From Gammaproteobacteria bacterium (GTDB lineage Bacteria; Pseudomonadota; Gammaproteobacteria; Pseudomonadales; Pseudohongiellaceae), in NCBI GenBank assembly GCA_030682575.1, contig JAUXNX010000011.1:186001-250000 (forward strand): a stretch of DNA of 64,000 nt, written 5' to 3'. The notes under the pieces are model-generated. The model was given only the letters and a program-made list of their open reading frames with translations, was not told where the DNA came from and searched no databases. Shown here piece after piece: positions 1 through 10,938 of the stretch (positions are counted from its first letter, which is position 1; the number at the start of each line of letters is the position of its first letter). The translations under genes were made by a program, and so were the position numbers.

Positions 1-525
1 CGCGATGACGATCTCGCGCAGGTTGAAGGAGCCGGTGAGCGCCACGACGCCCAGAAGCGAAATGCCCATGAACACTTCGTAGCTCACCATCTGCGCAGCG
101 GCACGCAGGCTGCCGAGCAGCGCATATTTATTGTTGGATGCGAGTCCGCCAAGCATCACGCTGTAGGCACCGAGTGATGCCATCGCCAGCACGAACAGCA
201 CACCGATGTCGGAGTCGATCACACCCACGCCCGGCGCGAACGGAATCACCGTGAAGCTCATCAGGATCACTATCATGATGATGGGAGGCGCGAGGATGAA
301 GCTGAACTTGTCCGCGAACGGCGGCACCCAGTCTTCCTTGGCGAAGATCTTGATCATGTCTGCCACCACCTGCAGCAAACCGAAGGGGCCAACGCGATTG
401 GGGCCAAGCCGTTCCTGCCACAGACCGAGCAGGCGGCGCTCCACCCAGATCAGCATCGCGGCAACGATGATGACGGTGAAGAGAATGGCGCCGATGCTCA
501 GAGGTGAACCGACTTCCCAGACCAT
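1..525 (-). CDS. nuoH: NADH-quinone oxidoreductase subunit H (partial, 5' part)
   Basis: Membrane subunit of respiratory complex I that sits at the quinone-binding junction between the peripheral arm and the proton-pumping arm. The first 175 codons are present and the gene runs off the left edge of the window. The translation starts [10 protein letters not shown] and contains the family signature [20 protein letters not shown], then [12 protein letters not shown] and a [21 protein letters not shown] block, with several hydrophobic helices between. The start ATG lies two bases after the nuoG stop codon, so translation is probably coupled. Identity is secure; only the C-terminal half is missing. 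Confidence 0.97.
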   Translation of the reverse strand, partial: MVWEVGSPLSIGAILFTVIIVAAMLIWVERRLLGLWQERLGPNRVGPFGLLQVVADMIKIFAKEDWVPPFADKFSFILAPPIIMIVILMSFTVIPFAPGVGVIDSDIGVLFVLAMASLGAYSVMLGGLASNNKYALLGSLRAAAQMVSYEVFMGISLLGVVALTGSFNLREIVIA

Positions 526-527
526 GC

Positions 528-3302
528 TCAGCCCCTCCCTTGCTGCGAATCGCTAATGACAAGTTCGCTGAACATCTGACGGCTGCGCACCAGCACATTG
601 CTGTCTTCCGCCACGGCGCTGATGCTGACGCCATTGGCAAACGCGTGGCGATTAATCTCGCCGCCGCAGTAGATACCGATCGCGCCAGGTGCAATGCGCT
701 GACGAATCAGCACCGGCAACTGGGCTGTGTGCGCGCCGCTGCTGATTTCAGCTCGGCCATGTTGCTGGAGCCCAAGGCGCTGAGCGTCTGCTTCTCCCAC
801 ACACAGATACGCCCCAACGGAGCGCGCAGTAATTGCGGGTGACGCGGCACTGAGTTCTTCGCTGCCGAAGATATGGTCGATGAAATAGACGACTGAATTG
901 TCCGCACTTGATGAAACTCTCGCAGCAACGTGCGGCTCCAACGTGCGCTGCAACAGATGCACCCCCTTGCAGCCCTGCTTCAACTCACCATTGATCTCAT
1001 CCTGAAATTTGCTGATCGCTTGATTGGAATTCCACGCAGGCGCCCATGCAGCCGAGAGCAGACTGGCATCCTTCTGCAGCGGCAGCCCTTCCATCGAGAA
1101 CGACATTGCGGACTCGCGATCAGCGGGCTGCTTCTTCTCATGCACATTGAGATTCGCATTCATCGCAGTGCGACCACTGTAGCGATGGGACTGGCGCGGC
1201 GACTTCATCAACGCCTGAATGCCGGTACGCGGTGGCAGCAGTTTCTCAGCGCCAGACAACACTGAAAGCGTCTGCGCACTGTGATAGAGAATCGTCTCGC
1301 TGGTGGTCAGTACCAACGAGAGTGGATCCACCGGCGTCAACCATTCGTAACCGGGACGCAGCGCGGCATCCGCCTGGAACACCTGATGACTGGATTGCGC
1401 GCGCCCCTCGTAATTGACCAGTGTGCCATTCTGTTCCGCAAAGCTGGTGGAAGGCAGCAGCAACTGTGCACGCGCATTGAATTCATTGTGGAGTTGATCG
1501 ATCACGACCACTGCGGGCGTTCTGGAAAGTGCCGCATCAATCGCTTCCGGTGTGGTGCGTAGTGTCAGGTCATTTTCCAGCACAATGGCCGCATCCGCTT
1601 CTCCCCTGGCAAGTCGCTGCAGAGCGTCATCAAGTGTACCGCCACCTTCCTCCATCAACAGCGCCAGCCCCATCGTGTTGGATTCCGGCATCGCGAAGCA
1701 CACATCGATCGCATCGGACTGCACGCTGTACTTGCGCAGTGCTCTGGCGACGTTCGCCGTCGCGTGGATCAGCGCCTCGCTGCCTGCACTGATGCCGGAG
1801 ACAATGCAGGGGTGCCTTGCAGTGATGAGCGCCGAGGCAATCCGTCTGGCCCCTTCTTCGCCATGTGTATCAGTGGCAGCGTTGCCCACAGACGCATCTA
1901 TGATGTTAGCAACAGCCGCCAGCAACGCAATCTGCTGCGCAGTGGTACCAAGGAAGGTATCCGTTGCCACATCATCCAGCCGCGTGCCCTGTGGACTGAG
2001 GATGAACAGCGGGCTCAATTCGTTCTGTGCCAGCTCGCGCACCGCTGCATCCTGCCAAAGCGGAATGCGCGCATCGGTGGCCAACTGTGACGCGCGATTA
2101 CGCACAGCCTGCCGCAGCGCCAGTGCGAAACGTGGCGAGGTGTTGGTGATGTCCTCGTTCACCACCAGCACACAGTCGGCCTGCTCCAGGGTACGGATGT
2201 CGGGGCAATGCAAGCCTTGCTCACGATTGATGGCAATGACGGCCTGCACGCAACGCTGTTGCTCTGCAGAGAAACCCGCGTAGAAATTCTTCACGCCCAC
2301 ACGGGCGCGCAAGGCCAGATTGTTTTCCAGAGACGTTCGCGGTGAACCGATGCCGACAACATCGCCCGCTGTCATCGCATCAAACTGACGTTGCGCCTCC
2401 TGAGTCGTGAGCGATTTGCGCACGCCCTTCTCATCGTCATGGGTGGAAACAAGTGAGGCTTCGGTGATACGTCTGTCGCTGCTGTTGTACCCATAGCCGA
2501 AGCGCCCGCGATCACAGAGAAAGTAGCCGTTCAGATCGTGGTGATAGCGATTGACAATGCGCCTTAATGTTCCGTAACGCTCGCCCGGCGTCGTGTTGCA
2601 CCCGGCACCGCAGCCGGTACACACGGATGGCGCAGTCTGCAGATCCCACTTGCGCGTGTAGTGTTCGCTGAAGGTCTTGTCGGTGAAGACGCCTGTGGGG
2701 CACACCTCCACCAGATTGCCACTGAACTCGTTCTCCAGCGTGCCCTCTTCATGACGACCGAAGTACACATGATGATGCGAGCCGAGGGCGGCGAGATCCT
2801 TGCCACCCGCGTAATCGTCGTAGTAGCGCACACAGCGATAGCAGGCGATGCAACGGTTCATCTCGTGATTGATGAATGGACCGAGATTCTGATTACGATG
2901 CGTCACCTTCTTGAAATCATAGCGACGATAGTTGTGGCCGGACATCTGTGTCATATCCTGCAGATGGCACTCGCCCCCTTCCTCACATACCGGGCAGTCA
3001 TGCGGGTGGCTGATCATCAGACTCTCGATGACGTTGCTGCGCATCTTCACGGCCTGGGCGTCCGCGATGGAGATGATCGCGCCGTCAGACGCGGGGGTCA
3101 TGCACGACATCACCACCACACCGGTCTTGTCATCGGCATTGCGATACTGCTTCACCGCGCACTGACGACATGCACCCACGGAACCCATGCACGGATGCCA
3201 GCAGAAATAGGGAAGATCGAGCCCATGGGAGAGACACTCCTGCAACAGATTATTCTGCGGGTTCACTTCGTAGACGATGCCATCAACGGTTATCTTTGCC
3301 AT
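528..3302 (-). CDS. nuoG: NADH-quinone oxidoreductase subunit G
   Basis: Large iron-sulfur subunit of complex I (924 residues) that relays electrons from NuoF/E towards NuoB. An N-terminal [2Fe-2S] ferredoxin domain has C34, C45, C48 and C67. It is followed by the [17 protein letters not shown] segment (His/Cys-ligated 4Fe-4S cluster) and [17 protein letters not shown] (second 4Fe-4S). The motif CTGCGAGC plus a later Cys ([12 protein letters not shown]) keeps the ligands of the extra N7 cluster. The rest is a molybdopterin-oxidoreductase-like domain, which in this family does not carry Mo. The start overlaps the nuoF stop by 13 bases. It is the sixth gene of the operon. Confidence 0.97.
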   Translation of the reverse strand: MAKITVDGIVYEVNPQNNLLQECLSHGLDLPYFCWHPCMGSVGACRQCAVKQYRNADDKTGVVVMSCMTPASDGAIISIADAQAVKMRSNVIESLMISHPHDCPVCEEGGECHLQDMTQMSGHNYRRYDFKKVTHRNQNLGPFINHEMNRCIACYRCVRYYDDYAGGKDLAALGSHHHVYFGRHEEGTLENEFSGNLVEVCPTGVFTDKTFSEHYTRKWDLQTAPSVCTGCGAGCNTTPGERYGTLRRIVNRYHHDLNGYFLCDRGRFGYGYNSSDRRITEASLVSTHDDEKGVRKSLTTQEAQRQFDAMTAGDVVGIGSPRTSLENNLALRARVGVKNFYAGFSAEQQRCVQAVIAINREQGLHCPDIRTLEQADCVLVVNEDITNTSPRFALALRQAVRNRASQLATDARIPLWQDAAVRELAQNELSPLFILSPQGTRLDDVATDTFLGTTAQQIALLAAVANIIDASVGNAATDTHGEEGARRIASALITARHPCIVSGISAGSEALIHATANVARALRKYSVQSDAIDVCFAMPESNTMGLALLMEEGGGTLDDALQRLARGEADAAIVLENDLTLRTTPEAIDAALSRTPAVVVIDQLHNEFNARAQLLLPSTSFAEQNGTLVNYEGRAQSSHQVFQADAALRPGYEWLTPVDPLSLVLTTSETILYHSAQTLSVLSGAEKLLPPRTGIQALMKSPRQSHRYSGRTAMNANLNVHEKKQPADRESAMSFSMEGLPLQKDASLLSAAWAPAWNSNQAISKFQDEINGELKQGCKGVHLLQRTLEPHVAARVSSSADNSVVYFIDHIFGSEELSAASPAITARSVGAYLCVGEADAQRLGLQQHGRAEISSGAHTAQLPVLIRQRIAPGAIGIYCGGEINRHAFANGVSISAVAEDSNVLVRSRQMFSELVISDSQQGRG

Positions 3303-4570
3303 GGGCAGCCTCCGCCGTGGATGTGATCGTGGAAGTCATCGCGGAAATGCCGCAGCGCACTACCAAGCGGCGCCATCGCACCAGGAGCGAGGGCGCAGAA
3401 CGTGCGACCCGGCCCCAGATACTCAAGGTGATCGGTCAGCACCTGCATATCGGATTCCAGCCCGCCACCTTTTTCGAAGCGCTGGAATATCTCGTCGATC
3501 CACGGCAGCCCGTCGCGGCACGGCGTACACCAGCCGCAGGATTCGTGACTGAAGAACTTCATCAGATTACCAACCATGCCCACCGGACAGGTCTGATCGT
3601 CAAGCACGATCATCGTGCCGGTCGCGAGCCGACTGCCCGCCTTGCCGATCACGTCATAGTCCAGCGTGAGATCAAGATGTTCGGGCAACAGGAAATCCGT
3701 GGAGCCTCCCCCAGGCAGGAACGCACGCAACTGATAGCCATCGCACATGCCACCAGCCTTGTCTTCGAGCAGTTCGCGGATCGGTGTGCCCAGCGGCAAT
3801 TCCCAGCAGCCGGGATTCTTGACGCGCCCGCTGACGCCACACAGTTTGGTGCCCGCATCAGCGCCCAGCCCAAGCCCCTTGTACCATTCGATACCGTAGT
3901 TGACGATGCCGGGCAGATTGCAGAGAGTCTCGACATTGTTGACGATGGTTGGCTTGCCCCAGAGCCCGCTCACCTGCGGGAACGGCGGCTTGGCGCGGGG
4001 ATTCGCGCGCTTGCCTTCCAGCGCATTGAGCAGTGCGGTTTCTTCACCGCAGATGTAACGCCCGGCGCTGGTGTGCAATATGATCTCAAGATCGAATCCC
4101 GAGCCTTGAATATTTTTTCCAAGCAGCCCTTTACCGTGTGCCTCGGCAATCGCGTTCTTCAACAGTTTCTCCGCCTGCAGATATTCACCGCGCAGGAAGA
4201 TGTAGGCAGTGCTCGCCTGAATGGTGTAGGCGGCGATCATCATGCCTTCGAGCAGCAGATGGGGGTCTCCCTCCATCAGCAGGCGATCCTTGAAGGTGCC
4301 AGGTTCCATCTCATCGGCATTGACGACGAGATACTTGGTCTTCGGCGCGCTCTCACCCATGGGCACGAAGCTCCATTTCAGGCCCGTGGGGAATCCTGCT
4401 CCTCCCCTTCCCTTCAGGCCAGAGATCTTGACGAGATCGAGCACGTCACCGGGTGCCATCGTCTTCAGCATCTTTTCCACACTGGCATAGCCACCGGCCG
4501 CACGGTACTGTCCGATATCAAACGGTGCCCGCGTCATGTCGATGTTCTTTGTCAGTGGTCTGTCAGTCAT
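3290..4570 (-). CDS. nuoF: NADH-quinone oxidoreductase subunit F
   Basis: The NADH- and FMN-binding subunit of complex I (426 residues), where electrons enter. Visible family motifs are the glycine-rich nucleotide site GLKGRGGAGFPTGLKW near residues 50-70, the acidic NADEMEPGTFKDR segment, CGEETALLNALEG, and the C-terminal 4Fe-4S motif ESCGWCTPCRDG with a later Cys (RTFCALAPGA). The ATG overlaps the nuoE stop as ATGA, so translation is coupled. Length is normal for the family. Confidence 0.97.
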   Translation of the reverse strand: MTDRPLTKNIDMTRAPFDIGQYRAAGGYASVEKMLKTMAPGDVLDLVKISGLKGRGGAGFPTGLKWSFVPMGESAPKTKYLVVNADEMEPGTFKDRLLMEGDPHLLLEGMMIAAYTIQASTAYIFLRGEYLQAEKLLKNAIAEAHGKGLLGKNIQGSGFDLEIILHTSAGRYICGEETALLNALEGKRANPRAKPPFPQVSGLWGKPTIVNNVETLCNLPGIVNYGIEWYKGLGLGADAGTKLCGVSGRVKNPGCWELPLGTPIRELLEDKAGGMCDGYQLRAFLPGGGSTDFLLPEHLDLTLDYDVIGKAGSRLATGTMIVLDDQTCPVGMVGNLMKFFSHESCGWCTPCRDGLPWIDEIFQRFEKGGGLESDMQVLTDHLEYLGPGRTFCALAPGAMAPLGSALRHFRDDFHDHIHGGGCPWQR

Positions 4571-5082
4571 TTGTTTTTGGCTCTTTGCGAAAATATCTGA
4601 TCAATCTTTTCCGGCGTCAGATTGCGATGCTGTTCACCGTCCATCAACATCACCGGTGCGCGGTCGCAGTCGCCAAGACAGGGCACCGGCAGCAGCGTGT
4701 ACTCGCCATCGGCAGTAGTCTGTCCATAGTCGATGCCAAGTCTCTTGCTGATGTGATCCTTGATGCCGTCGCAACCCATGATCCAACAGCTCACACTGTC
4801 GCAGAACAGAATCACATTTCTGCCCACCGGCCTGCGGAAAATCAGGTTGAAGAACGTCGCCACCCCATCGAGCTCGTGGGCCGACATGCCAAGATACTCC
4901 GCCACTGCCATCAAGCTCTCATCCGATACCCAGCCCTGATGTTTCTGCACAATCTTCAGTGCTTCCAATCCCACCGCCTTCTTGTCCGGATATAGCGTCA
5001 TCTCGTGATCGATCTCGTGCTTCTCCTCCACTGTGAGAGCGCGTGCAACAGGCCGGGCCGATGAAGTAGCGATAATGTTCAT
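4567..5082 (-). CDS. nuoE: NADH-quinone oxidoreductase subunit E
   Basis: Thioredoxin-fold [2Fe-2S] subunit of the NADH dehydrogenase module, partner of NuoF. The cluster ligands are visible as CDSVSC and, about 40 residues later, CLGDC. I chose the ATG at 5082 (protein MNIIATS..., 171 residues) rather than the longer ATG at 5100. The sequence AGGTGA lies four bases before the 5082 ATG and overlaps the nuoCD stop codon, a typical coupled ribosome site; the 5100 start would lie inside nuoCD. The C-terminus is short and basic (SQRAKNK). Confidence 0.95.
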   Translation of the reverse strand: MNIIATSSARPVARALTVEEKHEIDHEMTLYPDKKAVGLEALKIVQKHQGWVSDESLMAVAEYLGMSAHELDGVATFFNLIFRRPVGRNVILFCDSVSCWIMGCDGIKDHISKRLGIDYGQTTADGEYTLLPVPCLGDCDRAPVMLMDGEQHRNLTPEKIDQIFSQRAKNK

Positions 5083-5086
5083 AGGC

Positions 5087-6865
5087 TCACCTGTCCACAT
5101 CCGCCATCACGAAGTCGATGCTCGCGATGATCGCAATCAAATCTGCCACCATGAACCCGCGACTGATCTGCGGAATCATCTGCAGATGCGCGAACGACGG
5201 CGTTCTGATGCGTGTGCGATACGAGCCCGTGCTGCCATCGCTCACCAGGTAGTAACTGTTGAGCCCCTTGGTCGCCTCGATCGTCATCGTCACTTCATTG
5301 GGTGGAATCACCGGGCCCCAGCTCACACTCAGGAAGTGATTGATCAGAGTTTCGATATCGAGTTTGCTCTTCTCCTTCAACGGTGGCGTTGTCAACGGAT
5401 GCGCAGATTTGTAGGGACCGGACGGCATGTTGTCCACGCACTGGCGAATGATGCGCAGGCTCTGACGGATTTCCTCTACACGCACAGCACAGCGGTCGTA
5501 GCAGTCTCCGTTCACCGCGATAGGTACTTCAAACTCGAAATTCTCATAGCCGCTGTAGGGGCGCTGCTTGCGGAAGTCATACTCCATGCCGCAGGCGCGC
5601 AGTCCCGCGCCGGTAATACCCCAGTCCATTGCCTCCTTCACGCCGTAGGCGCCCACGCCCTGAGTGCGACGTTTCAGGATGCCGTTGTTCATCACCATGC
5701 TGTCGTAGTCACGCAGGCGGGCTGGCATGAAATCGAGCAGTTCTCGAATGGCCTTGTCCCAGCCGTTGGGCAGATCCTGCGCCACGCCACCGATGCGGAA
5801 CCAGCCCGGATGCATGCGCGCGCCGCAGATCGACTCGATGATATTGAACACGCGCTCGCGGTCCACGAACATGTAGAACACCGGCGAGAGTTGCCCAACG
5901 TCCTGGGCGAAAGTGCCATAGAACAACAAGTGGCTGGCAATGCGGAACATCTCGCAGAGCATCACGCGGATCACCTTCACGCGCTCGGGTACGACGATGC
6001 CGGCCATTTTCTCCACGGCCATCACATAAGGCAGGTTGTTCATCACGCCACCGAGATAATCGATGCGGTCGGTGTAGGGAATGTAGGTGTGCCATGACTG
6101 ACGTTCGCCCATCTTCTCGGCGCCACGGTGGTGATAGCCGATATCGGGCACGGCATCGACGAGAATCTCGCCATCGAGCTGCAACGCGATGCGGAACACA
6201 CCGTGCACACTGGGGTGATTGGGGCCGAGGTTGAGAAACATGAATTCGGAATTCTTCGACTCGCGCTGCATGCCCCACTCTTCCGGGTTGAAACGCAGCG
6301 CCTCCTGCTCGACGATCTGCCGTTCGGCAGAGAGCGAATACGGCTCCATCTCCGTTGCGCGTGCCGGATGATCCTTGCGCAGCGGATGGCCCTGCCAGGT
6401 CGGCGGCAACATGATGCGGGTGAGATTGGGATGACCACTGAAGACAATACCGAACATGTCCCAGCACTCGCGCTCATACCAGTTGGCGTTGGGCCACAGG
6501 TCACTGATGGTGGGGATGACGAGATCGTCAGAGAACAACGCCACCTTGAGGCGAATATCACAGTGGTGACTGAACGACATGAGATGATAGGTGACCGTGA
6601 AATCGCTGGCGGGCTGCCCCTCGCGGTTGACGCGGACTCGCTCGTCTATGGCTGTGATGTCGAACAGCATCTGGAAGCGTGTCGATGCGCTGCTGCGCAG
6701 ATAATGCAACACACTCTTGAAGCCATCACGCTGCAACCACAACACCGGAATGCTGTCGCAGTAGCACTGTACTGCTACAATTTCTTCCTCGAAGCGCAGA
6801 CACAGTTCTTCCACCAGCGTGGCTGTGTCAATGTCTTCTATCGATGTGGTGTCGATGACTTCCAT
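5087..6865 (-). CDS. nuoC: NADH-quinone oxidoreductase fused subunit C/D
   Basis: Fused NuoCD (592 residues) of the peripheral arm of complex I. The N-terminal third is the 30-kDa (NuoC) domain, with the signature [21 protein letters not shown] near residues 150-170. The C-terminal two thirds are the 49-kDa (NuoD) domain, starting at about residue 205 with [18 protein letters not shown] and containing [14 protein letters not shown] and the quinone-site region. The fusion is characteristic of many Gammaproteobacteria. It lies between nuoB and nuoE. The Shine-Dalgarno before its ATG is weak (AAGAAG). Confidence 0.97.
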   Translation of the reverse strand: MEVIDTTSIEDIDTATLVEELCLRFEEEIVAVQCYCDSIPVLWLQRDGFKSVLHYLRSSASTRFQMLFDITAIDERVRVNREGQPASDFTVTYHLMSFSHHCDIRLKVALFSDDLVIPTISDLWPNANWYERECWDMFGIVFSGHPNLTRIMLPPTWQGHPLRKDHPARATEMEPYSLSAERQIVEQEALRFNPEEWGMQRESKNSEFMFLNLGPNHPSVHGVFRIALQLDGEILVDAVPDIGYHHRGAEKMGERQSWHTYIPYTDRIDYLGGVMNNLPYVMAVEKMAGIVVPERVKVIRVMLCEMFRIASHLLFYGTFAQDVGQLSPVFYMFVDRERVFNIIESICGARMHPGWFRIGGVAQDLPNGWDKAIRELLDFMPARLRDYDSMVMNNGILKRRTQGVGAYGVKEAMDWGITGAGLRACGMEYDFRKQRPYSGYENFEFEVPIAVNGDCYDRCAVRVEEIRQSLRIIRQCVDNMPSGPYKSAHPLTTPPLKEKSKLDIETLINHFLSVSWGPVIPPNEVTMTIEATKGLNSYYLVSDGSTGSYRTRIRTPSFAHLQMIPQISRGFMVADLIAIIASIDFVMADVDR

Positions 6866-6893
6866 AATTCTTCTTGTTGTTCTTGTTGTGTGA

Positions 6894-7535
6894 TTATAGC
6901 TCGTCGGGGCTCCTCAGCTCCGTCGCGGCAATCCTGTCCGCGCGTCGCAGATCTCTCTGCACCGGGTCCGGCTCCTTGCGATACACTTTCTGATCGTTGA
7001 TTACCCAGCTCAGCGGGCGCTGTTCACGGCCGATCGATTCCTGCAAAAGGATCAACCCTTGCAGCAACGCCTCCGGCCTTGGTGGGCAACCTGATACATA
7101 CACATCCACGGGCAGAAACTTGTCCACGCCCTGCACCACTGAGTAAATGTCATACATGCCCCCTGAGTTCGCGCAGGAACCCATCGAGATCACCCAGCGC
7201 GGTTCCAGTAACTGCTCGTAAAGCAGTTCCACCACAGGCGCCATCTTGCGGAACACAGTCCCTGCAATAACGATCAGATCCGCCTGACGGGGAGTGCCGC
7301 GAATCACTTCCGAGCCGAAACGTGCCAGGTCATGCCGACTGGTGAACGCAGTCGCCATCTCCACATAGCAGCACGACAAACCGAAGTTGAAGGGCCACAA
7401 CGAATTCTTTCGCCCCCAGGACACCATGTCCTCAAGGCGCCCCATCATGACATTGCGGCGAATGTATTCGTCGAAGGAACTCGTGCCACGACCGGGTGAT
7501 ACGGCCTCGTCTGCCCTTTCCAGTTGCCAGCTCAT
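6894..7535 (-). CDS. nuoB: NADH-quinone oxidoreductase subunit B
   Basis: Complex I subunit carrying the terminal 4Fe-4S cluster N2 that reduces quinone. Ligand motifs are [20 protein letters not shown] and SGCPPRPE. The start at 7535 ([10 protein letters not shown], 213 residues) is preceded by GGGAG and overlaps the nuoA stop (ATGA). A longer in-frame extension to 7658 lies inside nuoA and is unlikely to be used. Length and motif order match the family. Confidence 0.97.
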   Translation of the reverse strand: MSWQLERADEAVSPGRGTSSFDEYIRRNVMMGRLEDMVSWGRKNSLWPFNFGLSCCYVEMATAFTSRHDLARFGSEVIRGTPRQADLIVIAGTVFRKMAPVVELLYEQLLEPRWVISMGSCANSGGMYDIYSVVQGVDKFLPVDVYVSGCPPRPEALLQGLILLQESIGREQRPLSWVINDQKVYRKEPDPVQRDLRRADRIAATELRSPDEL

Positions 7536-8002
7536 GAGCGTTCTCCCTCGACCAGCTTGTCGGGTGCCGGAATATTGGTGACACCACCAGAGCCGCGCAC
7601 GGTACGCAACTGACGGCGCTGCGTTTGAGTACGCCAGTCCAGCGCACCAACACGCCACAGATACACCAGTGCCGCAGTCAAAATCGTAATGAAAACAGAG
7701 ATTTCAATGAAACCTGCCCAGCCGTTCTCGCGCACGGCGACCGCCCAGGCAAACAGGAAAACGACTTCCAGATCGAAGATGATGAACAGAATCGCCGTGA
7801 TGTAGAAATGCACGGAAATGCGGAAATGTGCGCTGCCGACAGAGACAATGCCGGACTCATAGGGGTAGTTTTTGGCGGGTCTGGATTTGCGTTGACCCAG
7901 AAACCAGGAGATGCCCAGCATCGTAATGACAACGAGCATTACCAGGGCAAAATAAATCATGAATGGACGCAACGCGTCCAGTAGCTGGTTTGCGCTATCC
8001 AA
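7532..8002 (-). CDS. nuoA: NADH-quinone oxidoreductase subunit A
   Basis: Small membrane subunit (156 residues) at the junction of the two arms of complex I, and first gene of the operon. It has three hydrophobic helices (about residues 12-35, 65-90 and 95-118). Its family motifs are KNYPYESGI and the acidic helix segment [15 protein letters not shown]. The C-terminal tail of about 35 residues ([10 protein letters not shown]... KLVEGERS) is longer than in the shortest homologues. Upstream is a gene-free stretch of nearly 500 bases that must hold the operon promoter. Confidence 0.96.
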   Translation of the reverse strand: MDSANQLLDALRPFMIYFALVMLVVITMLGISWFLGQRKSRPAKNYPYESGIVSVGSAHFRISVHFYITAILFIIFDLEVVFLFAWAVAVRENGWAGFIEISVFITILTAALVYLWRVGALDWRTQTQRRQLRTVRGSGGVTNIPAPDKLVEGERS

Positions 8003-8496
8003 TCCCGATATCCTTCCGGGAGTGTCGGACAGGCTGATTTCGACTTCAGTAAACGAACAGCTTTACACGAAAGCAAGCCATTCTAATACAAGTGTAATTC
8101 GTTACTACGCACCTACTGCAGAATTGTTTTCAACACCCCACGATTTACAGTTGAGAAATTAGTTTCAGAAACTACACCCTGCTACGCGCCATGTAATGAC
8201 TGCTCACACGGTGCAAGAAAAAGTACTGACTACTCAAACCAAAGGCATTCGACTGCAGAAAAATAGAACAGAGGGGATAAAAGTTGCCAGATCACGCACT
8301 TTCGAAAAGCAGACCACGGCTCATTCATTCTTGTTCTTATTAAGACAGACTGCCGATCCAGAGAGTGGTTTCGAATCTACACGCATCAGAAATTGATGGC
8401 AAGCTCTTTTTCGGGACAACGCACCCTGTTCACAGAGTGCGCAGTTCCGTCGAGGTATTGCATCAATAGACATCCTGTTCTTTCAAGATCATGCAG
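8003..8496. other. Gene-free leader between the CBS gene and nuoA
   Basis: About 490 bases without a credible gene. It is more AT-rich than its surroundings and must contain the nuo operon promoter (minus strand) and the end of the upstream CBS-protein transcript. A minus-strand TAGAAT box around 8080 could be a -10 element, but I see no convincing -35 partner. The only clear structure is a hairpin at 8420-8441. I found no riboswitch-like fold or small gene. Confidence 0.5.
8420..8441. other. Imperfect hairpin upstream of the nuo promoter region
   Basis: The arms CGCACCCTGT and ACAGAGTGCG pair over ten positions with one G-U/A-C type imperfection and a two-base loop. It lies about 55 bases past the stop of the CBS-domain gene. 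There is no T run on the minus-strand side, so it is not a standard terminator; it could act as a 3'-end stabiliser. Confidence 0.35.
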
Positions 8497-8973
8497 TTAG
8501 CGCAGCGCCCCATCGTGTTGAACCTTCCAGTTCTCGTAGTACTCCAGACTCACCATTTCGTTGAGATCCCGGTACTCCTCCGCCCGCTGCTGCAGATTGG
8601 CGCGCATCACATCACCTACCGAGAGAATGCCGATGTACTCACCATTCTCTTCGATCAGCAGATGGCGTATGCGCCGCCCCAGAAACTTGTCATAAAGCTG
8701 AAATGCCTGATCGTCCACGTTCGCGGAGATCAGGGTCCTGGTCATGCTCTGCCCGATGATTTCTGTCTTCGGATTGAAGCTGTCGTCAATTGCCCGATAC
8801 ATCAGATCGCGCTCAGTCCAGATGCCAACGATGCGGCCTTCGTCGACAACCACTATGGAGCCCACGCGATTCTGGGTCATTATTTTCACAGCCTGATAGA
8901 CGGTCGCCTCTGAGCTGATCGTCACCATGTGACCGCCTTTTTCCTTCAATATGTCTCTGGCAGTTCTTTTCAT
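8497..8973 (-). CDS. CBS-domain pair protein
   Basis: A 158-residue protein made almost only of two CBS domains (about residues 8-65 and 72-130). The cores are VGSIVVVDEGRIVGIWTERDLM and IRHLLIEENGEYIGILSVGDVM. Tandem CBS pairs usually bind adenosyl nucleotides and regulate partner proteins; no enzyme domain is attached here. The start at 8973 (MKRTARDILKEK) has AGGAG seven bases upstream, which beats the upstream in-frame ATG at 9060. It is transcribed towards nuoA but separated from it by about 490 bases, so it is probably a separate unit. Its partner cannot be told from context. Confidence 0.88.
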   Translation of the reverse strand: MKRTARDILKEKGGHMVTISSEATVYQAVKIMTQNRVGSIVVVDEGRIVGIWTERDLMYRAIDDSFNPKTEIIGQSMTRTLISANVDDQAFQLYDKFLGRRIRHLLIEENGEYIGILSVGDVMRANLQQRAEEYRDLNEMVSLEYYENWKVQHDGALR

Positions 8974-9089
8974 TTTTATACTCCTGCGCGCTGTGCAACT
9001 GCAGCGCTTGAAAAACAAGGTACGCTTCTTCACCATGCGTGGCAACACCACTACTATCATGAGACACCGGCAGCCCGGAGATAATTCAC

Positions 9090-9404
9090 ATGAATGCCAG
9101 CGAAATTTTGCAGCAGCTTGAACCCTTGGGCACCCCCGGCTATCGCAGGATTCTTGCCAACCACGGTATTCCAGAACCCATGTACGGCGTCAGGATCGGC
9201 GACTTCAAATCATTGGGCCGACACCGCCAACTGTGGCTCCCTGAGCCAGACCACCGAGCCCTGGGTCGCGTCAGAGAGCGCCCATGGCCACATGGCACCT
9301 GAGTGGATGCGACCGCCTGCAAAGTATCCTTTGCACCAGACTACATTCGCAAGGTGGAAGCGCGGGGAACGCCAGGGAAGAAGCACAAGACAGTCCAGTG
9401 TTGA
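9090..9404 (+). pseudogene. Decayed DNA alkylation repair (AlkD/COG4912-like) gene
   Basis: The first reading frame gives MNASEILQQLEPLGTPGYRRI followed by HGIPEPMYGVRIGDFKSLGR, which matches the N-terminus of HEAT-repeat DNA alkylation repair proteins. The frame then shifts: the +1 frame encodes TEPWVASESAHGHMAPEW, a family core segment. The original frame resumes after a stop (9300-9302) with DATACKVSFAPDYIRKVEARG and ends GTPGKKHKTVQC, the conserved family C-terminus. Intact members are more than twice as long (about 230 residues), so the middle is deleted. The segments are collinear, which supports in-place decay. Family assignment is from remembered consensus, not from a search. Confidence 0.8.
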
Positions 9405-9407
9405 AGA

Positions 9408-10859
9408 CTATTGCCCGCGAAGCGTGATCCGCTGATTGATACATCGCGGTTCTTCGCCCGAGGTGTGACTGACAAAGATGATGTGCGTCGTCGTTGTTGC
9501 TGCAATCAGATCCACCGTTCCCAGAATCAACATCCGGTAGTAATCGTCCAGCCCCACGCACGGCTCATCAAGAATCAGGATTGTCGGATGCTTGACCATC
9601 GCCCGCGCCAGCAGCACCAGACGTTGCTCGCCAAAGGACAACTCGTGATAGTAATGTCCTGCCAAAGCTTCCACACCCAACGTGCGCAGCCACGCCTTCG
9701 CTGCATTGTGCTCGCTCGCGCCGCTGTCATCGTATAGCCCGATTGATGCGAAGAAACCGGACACAACGACATCAAGCACCTTCCAGCCTTTCACGTACTT
9801 GTTGTGCAGCTCATTGGAGACCGTGCCGAAGCGTGCCTTCACATCCCACACTGACTCGCCACTGCCGCGCTTGCGCCCGAACAGCGTCACCTCCTGTCCG
9901 TAGGCCTTGTGGTTCTCGCCGTTGATAAGACTGAGCAGCGTGGATTTGCCACTCCCGTTCGGCCCTTCAATGAGGGTGTGCTGACCCTTTCGCATGGTCC
10001 ACGAGAAATCCAGCAATACCAATTGGCCCTGGTAGCCCGCATTGACCGCGCGCAGCTCTATCATCGGCACATCATCGTCGGGCAGTGGCAGGATACGATC
10101 GCGAAGCGCCTGTGGCAGCATTCGTGGAAGCGTCACCCTGCGATGGGCGATGCGCCTAAACTCATCGCCAGCCAGCATCTCGGCAAGAGGACCCTGCGCC
10201 ACCAGTGTGAGGTTGTCCATCAGCGCCATGTGCGTGATGCCGGGCAGGATATCGCGCTCGCGTCGGCACAGCAGGAGTGTAGCGGTATCAGGCGTCATCC
10301 AGGTGGCGAGCACGGCCGCAATGCACTGTTGTGAATCGCGGTCCACACTCTCCAGCGGATCGTCAAGAATCAACAGACGCGGGCGACGAAACAGCGCACG
10401 GGCGATCAATGCCTTGCGTACCTGACCGGAGGAAAGGTAGCGGATGCCCTGCATCACCAGAGCGCGCAGATCAAGTGCATCCACAATGGATTCGTAACGT
10501 GCATCCGCCACGCAGGTTCCGAGAATGAGCGACGACACTGTAGTGCCCTGGTCGAGCGCCGTATCGCTGTATTCACTGATGTCGTGACGATTGTCGAGTG
10601 CCCAGAGTTTCTGCTGCTCCTCGAAGGAAACCACCAGCACATCATCGGCAATGGCGAAGTCCGACGCGTAGTGCAAATGGTCGTGTCCCATGAAGAGATC
10701 GCCGCACAACAATTGAGACAGAAGAGATTTGCCTGAACCATTACCACCGAACACGCACCAGTGTTCTCCGCTCGCGATAGCAAAATCTGCCACGCACAAT
10801 ACCCGGTGCCTGCCGATGCGGCACTGGGCATCCTTGACTCGCAAGAGTTCCTGTTTCAT
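9408..10859 (-). CDS. modF: Double ABC-ATPase, ModF-like
   Basis: Soluble protein of 483 residues with two ABC ATPase domains. Domain 1 has Walker A GGNGSGKS, signature YLSSGQVRK and Walker B LLILDDP. Domain 2 has Walker A GPNGSGKST, signature LSFGEQR and Walker B ILILDEP. No membrane segments are present. This layout and length match ModF (PhrA), a molybdate-locus ATPase of unclear role. No modABC transport genes are next to it, so the molybdenum link is by family only. The stop lies only three bases from the end of the alkylation-repair pseudogene on the other strand. Confidence 0.8.
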   Translation of the reverse strand: MKQELLRVKDAQCRIGRHRVLCVADFAIASGEHWCVFGGNGSGKSLLSQLLCGDLFMGHDHLHYASDFAIADDVLVVSFEEQQKLWALDNRHDISEYSDTALDQGTTVSSLILGTCVADARYESIVDALDLRALVMQGIRYLSSGQVRKALIARALFRRPRLLILDDPLESVDRDSQQCIAAVLATWMTPDTATLLLCRRERDILPGITHMALMDNLTLVAQGPLAEMLAGDEFRRIAHRRVTLPRMLPQALRDRILPLPDDDVPMIELRAVNAGYQGQLVLLDFSWTMRKGQHTLIEGPNGSGKSTLLSLINGENHKAYGQEVTLFGRKRGSGESVWDVKARFGTVSNELHNKYVKGWKVLDVVVSGFFASIGLYDDSGASEHNAAKAWLRTLGVEALAGHYYHELSFGEQRLVLLARAMVKHPTILILDEPCVGLDDYYRMLILGTVDLIAATTTTHIIFVSHTSGEEPRCINQRITLRGQ

Positions 10860-10938
10860 CGGATCACGGACGATTGCCTAGGGCGCGCTGCATGACCTCA
10901 TACTGCACTGTCATCATTTCCAATCCTTGAATACGGTA

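Noticed and set aside
5087-5100. Upstream ATG at 5100 as the nuoE start
   Set aside because: The ATG at 5082 has an AGGTGA ribosome site at correct spacing overlapping the nuoCD stop; the longer form would start inside nuoCD.
8340-8400. A TTCGAATC-type tRNA T-loop-like sequence near 8367
   Set aside because: No acceptor stem, anticodon arm or CCA-proximal pairing could be built around it.
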